Below are positions 34,364-46,467 of a stretch of 64,000 nt of DNA, in pieces. The number at the start of each line of letters is the position of its first letter. Position 1 is the first letter of the stretch. Origin of the DNA: Taiwanofungus camphoratus (lineage: Eukaryota > Basidiomycota > Agaricomycetes > Polyporales > Taiwanofungaceae); NCBI GenBank assembly GCA_003999685.1, contig CP021220.1, positions 2,232,001 to 2,296,000 of the forward strand, written 5' to 3'. Under the pieces are notes generated by a model. That model saw only the letters and a program-made list of their open reading frames with translations, was not told where the DNA came from and did not search any database. The translations under genes and the position numbers were made by a program.

Positions 34364-36392
34364 TTACTCCTCGTCCGATATGTCTGAGAGAGAGCTCTCC
34401 GAGTCGTCGTAGGATGAAGGGACTGCCCCAGCATTTCGAATGATCAATGAGACTCGGCTAGACTTCCTCCTCACAGCAGTTGTCGCTGTTACTGACGTTG
34501 CTTTCCTGGTCCTTTTCAGACGTGGCACTTCATCTTCGTCGCCATTCTCATCGACATTCTCCTCTCCGTTCTCTCGAGAAGTCTGGAGCCCTCGTCTTCT
34601 CTTACCAATGGAAGCGGAAGGACTCGAGTTCGCAGGATGACGACGTCGGTTGGCCGCAACCAGTTCCTCATAAAACGTCATGTCGAACTTGACGCATCGC
34701 AACCGGACGCATGGGGCAAGTAGTTCCCCAGAATCATATTTCTCGCGAATGTCTTTGGCTGTTCCGTGTTTCATTCTCTTTTCTTTTGTTGCAGTAGTCT
34801 CGGAGTATGTGTGTTTAACCTGGATTCAAACAGTATTCAGGTACACAAGTGATCTTACACTGCGAACTGCAAATGTAGCATTTACCTTCTCAGGAAGCGT
34901 CTCCCATTCTTCCTGCAACAGCGGGTTCACCCGTTCAACTTCATATACCCCACAGTATGTCAGCACCTTCCCGAGGCCAACAAACACATGCTGATGGACG
35001 GGCTCATTGAATCTGACTCCGTCCCGCCCCAAACCGACTTGCATATAACCGTGTTTCCCGGGACCAGTAGGCAACCACGGATTGTGGTCCATATTCGGGC
35101 ATAGGTATTCGTCGATATCCCACTTGACAGCAAGTGCCTTGGCACTTTTGGTGACCCTGCCATGAAAATCAACAAAAGTTCCTCTACTTGATGGATCAAC
35201 TGACCTGACGATAAGGCCCTGCAAACCGCCGCCCAAGATTTCTGTCAAGACCAGACGGCTAAAACAGACGTTGCTACAGTTCAAAGGCAAGGCAACCCTG
35301 ATTTCCACGAATTTCGCCAAGTCCTCCTGACGACTCTTGGGAAGAGGGGATGCATGGGCTGCCAGATTTATGGGTTCTCCGCCATTACGGATGCTCGGGC
35401 GTGAGACGCTGTCCTCTTTACCACCAGACCCTCCCTTTCTGGGCCGCCCAGGCCATCTGCTGTTCACACATTGTCAGAGCCACAACTATTTGTAAAAATG
35501 CGTCCGCTTACGGTGAATTTGCGATGCTGCTCGACGCTTTCGAAACTTGGGCCAAGGCAGCATCTACGAAATCATTGATACCAGGACCCACGCAAACAGA
35601 ACGGTATGCTTTCTCGCTCTGGTTGGCTGCACTGATCTGAAGGACCAGTCAGGAACGAGACGTTGGAAAACACGTAAAATCCACCTTTTCTTTGCTTTCC
35701 TTCAGCTGTGCCTGAGCCGCCTCAAGCGCCTCTTGCAGCTCCTTTACTTTTGCCTCATGATCAGCATGTGCTCTGAGTTGTAGACTGTTTGTCTGATAAT
35801 TACGTGCATTCAGAATGGCTCGGAGTAGGTATCAAGCAGTCCTACCTCCTCGATCACGGCTATACGCTCTTGCGCAGCTTCTGATTTTGCAGCCTCCAGC
35901 TGTTCAGCGAGCAACCTTTTCTCTTCCACACATTGTGCCAAGGCCACAGCAAGCTGTTTGTTTTCTGATTCTTTCAGTGCAATCTACGGGATCGTGGAAA
36001 TTCGATGTAACTGAAGGCTTAACTACAGCATACGCTACTTACCGCATTGACACTGGTTTCAATCTGAGCTCGGATACCACTCATAGCTGATTCAACGAGT
36101 GAACCCTCTGATTTATTTTGACGAAGATCTACCCCAGAAATACTGGAGGACGATATCGAATCCAGGTCGCGCTCCAGGTCCAATAATCGTCTTTGCAAAA
36201 TGTCGCGCTGGATTTACAACCAAGCAAGGGTGATTTATCGCGACCACGAATCATGGTGGCGACATTTACCTCCTCTGAGAGCTGTCTCAGTTGTCGCCAC
36301 AGCGCGGTGTTCTCTTGCGCTACTTTCAACAAACTGCCTATCTGCTGAGCGGTGAAGTCTGCATTCGCGAGGAGTGAATCGAAAGCCGACAT
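34364..36392 (-). CDS. Coiled-coil protein with probable DUF6697 domain (546 aa)
   Basis: Eight exons, minus: 36270..36392, 36043..36207, 35846..35983, 35685..35792, 35512..35636, 35205..35459, 34886..35156, 34364..34819. Residues 1-200 are heptad-rich coiled coil (LLKVAQENTALWRQLRQL, LQRRLLDLERDLD, LLAEQLEAAKSEAAQE, KELQEALEAAQAQL). The C-terminal domain has LGGGLQ, DEYLCPNMDHNPWLPTGPG and a bulky aromatic stretch, like the uncharacterised DUF6697 of Agaricomycetes (recalled, not searched). The tail is acidic, with SLSDISDEE. The 48-nt intron at 35157-35204 is in frame, so its removal is inferred from motif continuity. Exon lengths 123, 165, 138 and 108 keep phase 0, suggesting a helical module history. 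The function is unknown. Confidence 0.78.
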
Positions 36393-36730
36393 GCTGCACC
36401 GTCTTGCCCGTGAGCTGAGAGATTCAGAGTGCGAATGGACATAAAAATACTGAAGCAACTGAATTCAAAGGCATATGGGGTGCCTGTTGAGTTCCTTCAG
36501 CCACAGACGCGTCGTAAGCTACTGGGCGTCGATCGCGCCAGCTGCGATCAGAACACATTTCATGAAAAAGGCGCGCAGGCAGACCTCTTGATACACAACA
36601 AACCTTTCAAAAGAGCAAACATCCACAAGCCCAACAATGTCATAAGTAAGCTAATGTGCAAGTACTAACAGGTGTAGTGGTAACGGTCTATAGATGTCGA
36701 AACAACTTTTTCCCGTCGCACGCAGTATGA
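36393..36730. other. Spacer between two minus-strand genes
   Basis: This should hold the 3' UTR of the pyruvate dehydrogenase E2 gene and the promoter of the coiled-coil gene. No coding frame or repeat is recognised. Confidence 0.45.
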
Positions 36731-38351
36731 TCACAACATAAACGTCAGAGGGTTTTCCAGATATCCCTTGAATGCCGCCAACCACCTTGCGCCAACGGCA
36801 CCATCCACGGTCCGGTGATCAGCACTGAGCGTCACCTTCATAATCTGCGCCACTTTGAATCCACGCTCCTCTTCCGGCGCGGGAACGAGAGTCGATTGTG
36901 TTGCACCGACAGCAAGGATACACGATTGCGGTGGGTTGATGATGGCGGTGAAATGGGTAATGCCATACATTCCAAGATTGGAGACAGTGAATGTACCACC
37001 CTAACGTAGAGTTAGATGGATCTTTACATGGACACAACCCGAGTGACATACCTGATACTCTTGAGGTTGCAGCTTGCCGTCTCTTGCCTTCTTGGCCAAC
37101 GCTTTGCCTTCAGATGAGATAGTTGCGAGACCCTTGGAGCCTACATCTTTGATGATAGGTGTGATCAGACCAGCGGGAGTTGCCACAGCCAATGAGATAT
37201 CAGCTTTCTTGTACCTGATTGTTAACTATTAGAAATTATCACACGTGCACAGGATATGCGCCATACTGTCGAATGTTTTCACCCAGCCATGCAGAATTTG
37301 CCTCAGGAACATCCGCAAGAGCACACGCGACCGCCTTGAGCACGAAGTCGTTGACGCTGAGCTTCGCAGCTTTATCTTTCTCTCCAAGCGCTTTATTGAA
37401 GACTTCCCGCAGTTTCAGTACCTTATCCATGTTGATGTCGAGTGTCACATAGTAATGAGGTATGTCTTGTTTGGACTGCGTAAGACGAGTACCAATCGTG
37501 CGCCGCATGTTCGAGACAGGGATGTCGATGTAATCTGGTAACGACGCGGTGGGAGACGAGAAAGAGGTGGTCGGGCCAGCAGCAGGTGTAGAAGGCTGAT
37601 ATTTTTCAACGTCTTCACGCAAAATTCGGCCCTCTGGACCGGTGCCCTTGATTTTTGCAAGCGGGATGCCGCGCTCCAAGGCAATTTTCTTCGCAATAGG
37701 GGAAGCGAATATACGATCACCTTTGGGAAGCTCGGATTTTGTCTCCGCCTTTGCTGGAGCCTCGGAAGGCGCAGGCGTAGGCTCCTGCTTTGGAGGTTCA
37801 GGGGCCTTCTCCTCCTTGGGTGGCGATGCAGCCTTCTCCTGAGAGGCTTCAGAAGCCAGCTTCTCGGCCCCGGAAAGATCATCACCTTCTTCGGCAACGA
37901 TGGCAATGGGAAACCCGACAGCAATATTCTTAGCGCCGTCTTGAGCCTGAGACAACAAACAGAATTCTGAGAGAGCAGGTGCTGGAACCATATGAAACGA
38001 CATACGATGATCTTTGCGAGTATACCATCATCCGGGGCCTCGACGTCGATCGTCGCCTTGTCTGTTTCCTGTGGACAGTGTGAGCTAGCAGACACGTAGC
38101 AAGAAACGCGCGTAACATACAATCTCCAACAGAACATCTCCAGCGGCGTAAGATTCGCCCTCTTTCTTCTTCCACGATGCAATACCGCCCTCTGTCATTG
38201 TGGGACTCATGGCAGGCATTGTAAACTTGGAGAGAGCATTCCTCCGCGCGGAGACGTGTAGACCTGTCACCGTATATTTTAGTTGAAAGACACATAAATG
38301 AGAACTCGACATACTCCTGGTGAAGATACTACGGGCAAGAGTAGAGGCCAT
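36731..38351 (-). CDS. LAT1: Pyruvate dehydrogenase E2, dihydrolipoamide acetyltransferase (451 aa)
   Basis: E2 is the core of the mitochondrial pyruvate dehydrogenase complex; it transfers acetyl from lipoamide to CoA. Model, minus: join(36731..37000, 37052..37214, 37267..37946, 38006..38068, 38121..38263, 38315..38351). Residues 1-28 form a basic mitochondrial presequence ([20 protein letters not shown]). One lipoyl domain follows, with lipoyl-Lys in ETDKATI, then a Pro/Lys/Glu-rich linker, the E1/E3-binding domain ([30 protein letters not shown]) and the catalytic domain ending [13 protein letters not shown], with the active His and Asp. The 51-nt first intron is in frame and is removed to give the presequence. 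A single lipoyl domain is usual for fungi. Confidence 0.95.
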
Positions 38352-38535
38352 GCTGCTCAATGTCCTCGGTGTCGAGACAAGGTGAGAAGGTGGGGACACG
38401 CCGACGCGGACGAGTTTACTTCGCTCAGCTCAGCAAACAGGCACAAATCACTTGGCGGGTGTCCGCGCCGGCAGCCCTCGGATGCGTCGTCTCATCTTTA
38501 TCACCTAACCTCTTCCTATTTTTTACTTTCCTCTT

Positions 38536-39297
38536 ATGTCGTCCGATTTGGTTCTCCCGGGCCAGCCAATTCCTCTTCCTCGTGGGCCCGTCCCACAACT
38601 GGGTTCTGGGATCTACATCAAGGACGGCCACGTGCGAGCAAGTCTGGCCGGCGTACCACAATACGAGGGATCTGTTGGTTTTTCTTTTCTGTCCGTTCAG
38701 GTGCCAGGAATAATGTGCATGGCTTGTCTGCGTTCACCTCTACGATTCTTGCCCTCTTGCCGCCGTAGACTTTGGCAATTTCACGCACACGGCCTCATCC
38801 ACCCATCCCAAATTCAGTAGTGCTGGGCTCAGTCACTCGACTATCGCCGCTACAAGCCGTGCTGTCTATCACTGTGGTAGATGGCGTTCCCTTACCCCCG
38901 GATGAAGAGTTTACAGGTGTAATTCGCGTCCAGGATGTGAGGGCGACTGAAAAGGACAAGGTCAAAATTGCAGACTGTTTTCGCGGAGGCGACGTTGTAA
39001 AAGGCTTGGTGGTATGTCAAGGCTTAACAAACCTCCGACAGAAAATTAATTCACAATCTGACTGCAGATCTCCCTGGGTGATGCTCGTAGTTATTATGTG
39101 ACAACTGCCCGCAACGACTTGGGTGTGATATTCGCCACCAGCGAAGCAGGTCAGTGTTGCAAAAGGTTCTTGTTTACTCTTTTACCCCAATAAGGTATAC
39201 AGGCGCAACAATGGAACCTGTGTCATGGCAAGAGATGCGCTGTCCAAGAACAGGAAGAATTGAGAAGCGCAAATGCGCAAAGCCGGAGGGTCTGTAG
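38536..39297 (+). CDS. CSL4: RNA exosome cap subunit CSL4 (185 aa)
   Basis: CSL4 is an S1/zinc-ribbon cap protein of the nuclear and cytoplasmic RNA exosome. Model: join(38536..38673, 38769..39011, 39068..39149, 39203..39297). The N-terminal domain reads LVLPGQPIPL, GSGIYIKDGHVRASLAGVP. The S1 domain follows (VVLGSVTRLSPLQAVLSI, FTGVIRVQDVRATEKDKV, FRGGDVVKGLV) and a zinc-ribbon ending MRCPRTGRIEKRKC. Intron 1 is 95 nt with a weak GTTGGT donor; the acceptor GCCGTAG restores GSTLAISRTRP. The start is 184 nt from the divergent pyruvate dehydrogenase E2 start. Confidence 0.93.
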
Positions 39298-39408
39298 CGG
39301 AGGCGTCGACCATGTGTAATTGTGCCCCATGTCTTCAGTTAAAATGTAATTTTAGCCAGTTTACCATTAATATCTTCTTTTATTGTGACTTGAGGCGTCC
39401 GAGCAGCA

Positions 39409-40318
39409 CATTTGACTTCAAGTCGCAGTATCTCTCGAACGGCTCAGCGTTTTCACGTTATGTTAACGGATTTGGATTCTACTCGTCGACACGGAGGGTT
39501 TGATACCCACAATGTTACTATCTGGCTGCTAGGTCATAATTGGCTTTCTGTGTGCGCTCCCGAGCTTCGGATCGGATTTGCACTGTATGGAAGGCTTGGA
39601 TGGTCTTGTGAAGTTGCAGAGAGGTGCGAGATAGATGCTGATAGGGCAACATATATGTTTTGTAAGCAAATACACTCTGTTTCTGTTGTTTTTGTGGTGT
39701 GTACCACATGTAATCAACTTGTGGTATAGTACATCCTCCGGAAAGCTCTGATTGTTGTTTGCACCATGAACTCAGACACTTTAGAACACTCTAAGAGTAT
39801 CTCAGAGGGTCATGAATCAGTTTCAAGTTGTCCCAATTCTGAGCAGGATGCCCAGACAAGTTTTTAGTCCACAGTAACCAATGTACATCATCACTCATAG
39901 TTCAACATCCAACTCAATTTTTTTTGTATTGTGTATGTTCTGAAGACAGTAAGTATGCTATGATGAAATACAATGAATGTACACAAAATGTAAGAAGGAA
40001 ATGGTAAAACTTGAAGGGGACTCTTGTCTGAGATATACACATTATACCTCAAGCTTCCAGCCATGTCTCCCTTCCAAAACCTGCATAGTGCCCTGTCTCA
40101 CACCTCTCTGCAACTTCACAAGACCATCCAAGCCTTCCATACAGTGCAAATCCGATCCGAAGCTCGGGAGCGCACACAGAAAGCCAATTATGACCTAGCA
40201 GCCAGATAGTAACATTGTGGGTATCAAACCCTCTGTGTCGACGAGTAGAATCCAAATCCGTTAACATAACGTGAAAACGCTGAGCCGTTCGAGAGATATT
40301 GCAACTTGAAGTCAAATG
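39409..40318. repeat. Fold-back element: 226-bp inverted repeats around a 458-bp loop
   Basis: The left arm (39409-39634) and right arm (40093-40318) are reverse complements over 226 bp with five mismatches, all transitions, three at CpG sites. The arms begin catttgacttcaagt and run through ctgctaggtcataattgg. Both arms keep the same ~60-codon frame open on opposite strands (outward to inward), which follows from the duplication and is not evidence of a gene. The 458-bp loop is unique, AT-rich and has no transposase. Weak similarity may extend a few bases outside the arms; no target-site duplication is clear. It could be a non-autonomous DNA transposon with long terminal inverted repeats or a local inverted duplication. 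Confidence 0.85.
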
Positions 40319-40651
40319 CGCGGTCGTACGCGCATGACAGATTTCGTACTCAGAATGGAAACTCATATCGGGGTCCTACTTCGGCTACCCAAAAAAAAAG
40401 TTGCGTTTCCGCATAATTATGCACATCGCTGTAAAGAAACTTTCGAAATACGGTGTTGGTCATGTGCACGAGGACAAGAAAGGCAAGTCGCCGCGTGGCT
40501 AGCCAACGACAACTGAACGGTTCCGGCTGACCCTGTTCTCTCACTTCCTGGCTCTGGCTCTTGCTCTGGGGCCGACTCTCTGCTTTGTATTGTAGACTCT
40601 GTCATGACTGCTGTCCTTCAGGCTACAGATGTACTCAAAAAGGACAGAATC
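40319..40651. other. NudE promoter region
   Basis: A run of nine A's near 40391-40399 and GC/CT-rich text upstream of the NudE start are present. Nothing else is recognised. Confidence 0.4.
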
Positions 40652-42802
40652 ATGGCATCTCTTGACGACAGTACAGTCAAGTGAATACTTCTCATGCTGT
40701 AATCACAAGCGTCAGGCTAATCAGTCTGTATCATTAGTTACTCTACCTCCTCGACGGACTGGAAGACGAAGTACATGGAGGTCGCCGATATGCTGGCAGA
40801 AACTCGTGCGGAACTTGATGACTTCCACCATTCCAGCAAGGAGCTAGAGGAGGAATTGGAGAGAGAGCTTGAGCGGACGGAGAAGGCGCAGCAAGATCTC
40901 AAGGTGAAGGTAGCCAGAGCTGAACATGAGAGAGATGGATGGAAGGTGTGTGCTATGCTTTTTTATGTGTTCAGAATATTTCAATTCCCGCCTCCATGCA
41001 GTCGAAGTTCATGTCACTGCAGACGACCCATAACACAACAAGTACATCATTACAACGCGAACTTGACACTCTACGTGCGGAATATCAGAAGATCAAGATA
41101 CAACTTCGGGAGCTGGAAATGGGTAACGACGATCTTGAGAGAAACGAACGTGCTATCTCGTCAAGCTTAGCGGATGTCGAAGGGAAGTATGCACGAGCAC
41201 TCGAAGAAAAAATTCTTCTTGAGCATGAGCTTCTTGATAAGGCCAATGTCGAAGAAGAGTGCCAACGCCTCAAGGATGAACTGAGAGGTGGGTGCTATCT
41301 AAGTGTTCCAGCGGAACATAGCTGAACCTCTCCAAATAGATGCCAATGAAGAGATTACCATCATGAAGGACCAACTCGCTGCTGTGCAGTCGCGTTTGCC
41401 AACGTTCACAGATACAGAATCTACTTCCGCATCTTCCATTGTCACGTCTTCAGTGTCTGAAGACAATCTTCTCAGTACTCCTGCCCCCCCTGATTTATGC
41501 CTCTCTGACTTATCACTTGGCCTCGAAGCTCCTGTGAAGGTGTCCGTACCATTCGTCACACCTCGATCTACCCAAGCTCTCAGCCCTCCCGTCACAGGGC
41601 ACCCGACACTACACCGATCTGGGCTGCACTCTCCGAGATCTGGATTACCGCCGCCCCCAAGCGCAGTCTCGCCATCCCTCGCGCGTTCCATAACTGTCCC
41701 GTCCCTCTCTACCACTCCTTCGCGCTTACCTCCACGAACCCCTGTATCTCGTCCTACCAGCAGCCGCAACATCTCGAACTTCAGTTCGACCAGCACCGCG
41801 GGCGGTGTGCCGATGACGGCGACAAAGAGCAAAGGGGTACAGATGGTTTCTGAAATGAGAGCGCGCGTCAAAGTCCTTGAACAGAAGATACATACACGTG
41901 TACCCAGACTGCGCATGGGCAGTGTTACAAGCCGGGCCAGTGCAAACGCGATGCCGCCTCCTAAGGCAGGGCCGTCTTCAGCTACGGCATCCCCAGCTCC
42001 TTCGACATCTTCCCTGAGGACCGCTTCTCACGAAGAGCATTCTGCCCACCTGAAACCAAGGCGACAAAGCATCGACTCTGATGGCGAGTATAAACGTACA
42101 CCTGTTGCGGATTCGTCGGGGTGGGTTTTGATCATGGAAGATTCGCCTTCACCTGTCAAAGACAAGGAGAAGGAACGGAGGCGAACGTCAAGTCCTTCTG
42201 CGCCCTCTTCGTTCCGTCTTCCAGTCCCTACGTCTCATGAGTCGACATCATCTCTTCCTAGAACATCTAGTTTATCGCAGAGCATGATGCCTTCTGGTAC
42301 CCGGCGCCCACAGTCGCGTCTTTCAGTCTCCACGGAAGGGCGGAGCAGCGTCAGTACGAACGCTACAACTAGCACGACAAGTTCCATTCCGACACCATCC
42401 TCACGCCCCTCTACGCCGACGTTCTTACCCCTCCCGACGTACGGTAGTGGAGGAACAGGGCTCAAGCTCTCCACTGGTCCTAGTTCTGGGGCGTACTCAC
42501 AGCTTAAACGCTCGTCTCTTGGTTCAAGCACGGTCAGATCATCAGCTTTACCTAATCATACATCTCAGCTCCCCGGCCCCTATGTCAATGTCACTGTCCG
42601 ACCAACCTCGAAGATTGCGGTACCTGGATCGTTAGCTCAGAGTCGAATAGGTAGGCCATCTGGTGCCACTACAGCTGGCGGGAGGAAGGGTACTGGGGAG
42701 CCGATCACTGATGGGTATCTAGAAGTGACTGGGAAGAACGGCGACAAGTCCAGGACGAGGTCTGGGAGCACTAACGCTTTGTATGGGAGAAACGGACTCT
42801 AA
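40652..42802 (+). CDS. NUDE: Nuclear distribution protein NudE homologue (661 aa)
   Basis: NudE links LIS1 and cytoplasmic dynein for nuclear migration and vesicle transport. Model: join(40652..40680, 40738..40945, 41002..41287, 41340..42802). The tiny first exon encodes MASLDDSTV; the joined text TDWKTKYMEVADMLAETRAELDDF is the NudE coiled-coil start. The coiled coil runs to about residue 190 (SSKELEEELERELERTEKAQ, LEEKILLEHELLDKA, and the NUDE_C-like QRLKDELRDANEE). The remaining ~460 residues are a Ser/Thr/Pro-rich, low-complexity tail with many SP/TP sites (LSPPVTGHPTL, TPSRLPPRTPV), likely regulated by phosphorylation (inference). The tail is long compared with the ~300-residue animal proteins but usual for basidiomycetes. 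Confidence 0.9.
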
Positions 42803-43427
42803 TTTTTGATTGTTCGTGTCCCAGCTTTTTTCCGTCATCTTCCCATACTTCCCGATTATTGTGCTCCTCTCTTGCGGTGGATTCTCTTTTGCATTGTTGC
42901 CCTCTTCCTCTTGCGTCGGCTTTGCGAAGCTCTCTATAATTTCTGCAAGTATAATGAACTGACGAACTGTTACCCCTTACGATGCAGTCGTGTCCATTCC
43001 ATTGTGTTCGCGTCTGTGCCCTCATGCTGTTTATATCCCATGATCGTATGATGATATCCTGCTTTGACGATAGACCAGTCCTGTAGACGCTGCCGTGGTG
43101 ACAGTGCTGCTTCGACGTCGTGCGGTTCCCTCACATGACGTTCTTGTACACTGGATTGAATTTTCTCTCTTTTCTTCGCTCCTTCCTGTAGCTTTTTTCT
43201 TTACTCTCGGATCATATTTACCGTAGGGTACTACTATTATCTTTGTAGAGTAGCAGTGTCCGGGAATACATCCTCTAAAATATTGTGCGTTATTGGGTTA
43301 CAGCGCTCAATGTGCTCAACTCCACGTGATTTCAGGCTTGAACTAGACTCGATCAGCGCGCGGTAGCTTGAGCTTGAAAGTGTTTCAATAATTACAGTCA
43401 TCGGCAATCTCTTTCTTCCTGCCAGCA
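42803..43427. other. NudE 3' UTR and ESS2 promoter
   Basis: This 625-bp spacer is T-rich just after the NudE stop (cttttttccgtcatcttccc) and has no frame with motifs. Nothing further is seen. Confidence 0.45.
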
Positions 43428-45125
43428 ATGGCAACATCGAATCAATCCTCTGACACGCAGCCCTCCCGCTCTCTGAATCGTCAAGCAATTCTGGAGGAGG
43501 ACGAATACACTGAAGCACTATCACACATCATTGCCCGAGACTTCTTTCCATCTCTTGTACATCTGGGTGCCACAAACGATTATCTTGAAGCACTGCGCTC
43601 CAAGGATCCCGAGCTTATACAAGCATCCGTTCGGCGTCTAGAAGACTTGGCTACGCCCGCATCTCGTCAGGAACAACCGTGGCAAACACCCTCACAAACA
43701 CCCTATGCTGCTGGTCCTTCTGAGACGCCTCTGCGTACACCACGCGGAGAAGCTTCAGCCAAAAGACCACGGTATGATAGCGACCTGAGTCTGGACAACT
43801 TCCAGGCGAGGTATACCTCTGAAGACAACTCCAGTTTCACACAGATTCTAGAGAATGAGAACAGGAAACGAAAAGAGAGGTGGGCATGGGCATGGGAAGC
43901 TCAAAAGAGAGTGGAGGAACAAAGAGGCAAAATGTTGGAAGGGAGAAAGAGACTCTTAATTGAGGCGCCGCCCGCTACAGGCGTGAGGGAGAAGTTTAGA
44001 ATTGAGGCTCCCGCCCTTGCAGGGTATATCACCGATGGACTAATTGCTCAAGAGGAAACCGGCGCGCAGAGCCATGTGGGAACCGACGAAAACGTGGAAC
44101 GAAACGGAGGTGATAAAGAGAAGGTAGTAGCCCTGAAAGAGAGGCAAGAGCTTGCAGAGGGAGAGAAGGACCAAAGTGACGTGATGGCACCACTGAAAGA
44201 TACTCGCCCTGCCGGTGTTGATGGATGGATGTTCAAGGTAAGATTTTACGTTCGCAATAGACATTACTGTTATTCACCGTGGTATAGACACGAAATGCTC
44301 TTATGTTCCCACCAGATGCGGACGAGTCGCCTTATCATCCACCACCCACCAAGATGGCGGTAGCGATGAAGGGTGAACCGAAGACTATCAAGCATGGTAA
44401 TACACGACTTCCCGGGCAGGATGATGCACCGTCAGGGTCGATGTCTGCCCCTCCGAGTCCCACGCGCAGTCGCATTGATGCAGCCATTGCTGGCACTCCA
44501 TGTAGGACCTCCTTTGAATTTTTGTTAATGACTTGTGACTGACCAACACACTTATCCAGACCGACCAAAATCACCGACAATCAATACCTTCCCACTCGTT
44601 CCTTCGATACCTTCGCCCACACCATCTGAACTTGGTCCAGCAGCCGTTAAGCAGTTGATGACATGGGGTACACTCAACGCAACCCCCCGCATTCTATCCC
44701 AATCGGATGACTCAGCAGAACTGCCTCTCGACGTGCCACCCCCGAATACCCCGTTTCACATTCCCGTTCCATCCACAAGGGAGCGTATTTCGCATAAATT
44801 ATCTTCAAACGCTGCGAAAAATTTACGAGCGAAAGCAGGCTTACTTGGACTTCCCGGAATATCGAGTACGCCGGTCAACACGAGGAAGGGATTGATGCCA
44901 CCGCCATCATGGACGCCCCGGAGGGCTGAGGCAGTTGGTGGTCTGACTCCTGCCGCAAGGAGGTTGCTAGATAGGACTACTATGGGCACGGCTGCTACAA
45001 GAAGAGCTGAGGCTATGGGCAGAACGGCAGCTTGGGAAGGGAGCTCTAGCATCAACGCAAGGGGGAAAGACCTCAATAGGGTGAGATGGACGCCAACGCC
45101 GAGCCCCGTAACGAGGAGAGGCTGA
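43428..45125 (+). CDS. ESS2: Spliceosome-associated protein ESS2/DGCR14 (529 aa)
   Basis: ESS2 (Bis1 in fission yeast) is a nuclear component of the late spliceosome C complex. Model: join(43428..44237, 44288..44501, 44560..45125). Family text: LNRQAILEEDEYTEALSHII, ARDFFPSLVHL, the QTP/SQTP linker, SLDNFQARYTSEDNSSF, KERWAWAWEAQKRVEEQR, then TRNALMFPPDADESPYHPP, TINTFPLVPSIPSPTPSELG, LMTWGTLNATPRIL, FHIPVPSTRERISHKL and TPAARRLLDRTTMG. All introns are GT-AG and short (50 and 58 nt). The length matches the family. It converges on the PSME3IP1 homologue. Confidence 0.95.
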
Positions 45126-45270
45126 ATGTGTAATGATTACCAAGAGATATCCTTGTTGGCCGGCGTGCCGGTCGTTTTCTGTGCTCAGCCATAGGCCCTT
45201 GTCTATTTCAAACGGGTGCAAGCCAGTGAAATACGGTAAAAAGACAAACGAGGTGTGTTATAACAAGACG

Positions 45271-46234
45271 TCAATGACTTGACTCGGATACTCTCCGCCG
45301 TTTGGTCTGTGATTCTGTAACGTCACTTGCTTTAGTGTCATTGTCCACTCTTCTCTTCACCTGTGTCTCGGAGGAATCGTTCCTTTCCTTGTCCACTGGA
45401 GTCAGCGATGTAGTTACGTCAGGCTTGGGTTTCTTCTTGACAAGAACACCCTTGAGAGACTTTTTTGTGTCCTTCTTAGTCACCGGCATTGGTACTGTCT
45501 TATTCTTTCCCGTGGCAGGACGGGGTGAAGATGAATCAGAAGTCGATATCGGTATCGGAGGTCTGTTGGCTGCAGTCTCCCGCGCAGCGACAGCTCTGTA
45601 GCAAATGTTCAGCCTTCTCGTAGACATGCACGTGAATGAGAACATGACACACTCCCTGAAGTTTTTCAGCTCCTCGCCGTCCATCTCTTTCCGAAGACGT
45701 TCCTCTTCCCGTTGCTTTTCTAGCACGGAATCTAGGAAGAGGACCTCATCTTCTTCTAATGCGCGGAATTGGTTGCCTGGACGCTGCGTAAGCACCAAAC
45801 GAGTCAGACTACGAATCGCAAACCTAATTTGTTCCTTTCCTCCCATTCTTCTTGTTTAGCTGCCTGAAATGCGTAAGACTCCCGCGTCAGTTCGCTGTGG
45901 GCTGCTGCTTACTCTATTTGCAGCAAGTTTCTACGAGAAGAGGTGGAATTTGAGCATTGCGACGGGCCATCATACGGTGATAGTTACCTCTGCAAGGCTG
46001 CGACCGTCAAATGCATCTTCAGTCGGAGCTGGTGGGGGTTCCTGGCCAAGTCTGTGAATATGGTCGATATGAACGACATTGGTATGCGCCGTGAACAAAA
46101 ACCAGTGACCTCGCATATGCCGCCTTCCACTGCTCGTCGCGTCTAGCTTTTGCGGTTTCGATGTCAGCTTGGGACACAAACCGTGAACCCACGCTGCCTG
46201 AAGAGATTGAGGGAATTGCATCGAGGTCGTCCAT
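45271..46234 (-). CDS. PSME3IP1/FAM192A (NIP30-domain) homologue (231 aa)
   Basis: In animals PSME3IP1 binds the PA28-gamma proteasome activator; its fungal role is not known. Model, minus: join(45271..45595, 45653..45776, 45824..45863, 45913..45930, 45988..46051, 46110..46234). NIP30 domain text: SRFVSQADIETAKARRDEQW, APTEDAFDGRSLAEKLAANR, AAKQEEWEERNKLGNQFRAL, EEDEVLFLDSV. Exon 45913-45930 is only 18 nt, coding KLAANR. The C-terminus is Lys/Ser/Thr-rich and disordered, ending in TKRRRVSESSH, a possible nuclear signal. Introns are 47-58 nt. The start codon is 233 nt from the divergent SRF1-like start. Confidence 0.88.
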
Positions 46235-46467
46235 TTGTCAACCAGATAATATTGTGCCACGACGAGAAAGTAACCAGAAGTGTTTTGAGTGAAAGTGTGC
46301 AATCGAAATCAGCTGCTAGAGTACTGCGGCGCGGCAGTAAATATGGTACTTATATGCATAATGTGCCTGTCAAGTACATCGGTGGCCGCGGTTGAGTCTG
46401 GCTGGTAGCAGACAGGGTTTTCCCTCAACCGTTTCCTCATTCCTCTTCGCCCTTGAAATGACCTCGG

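Noticed and set aside
39412-39729. 105-codon frame and its twin on the opposite strand at 40049-40366
   Set aside because: Both arise from the inverted repeat arms; identical peptides reflect the duplication, not two genes.
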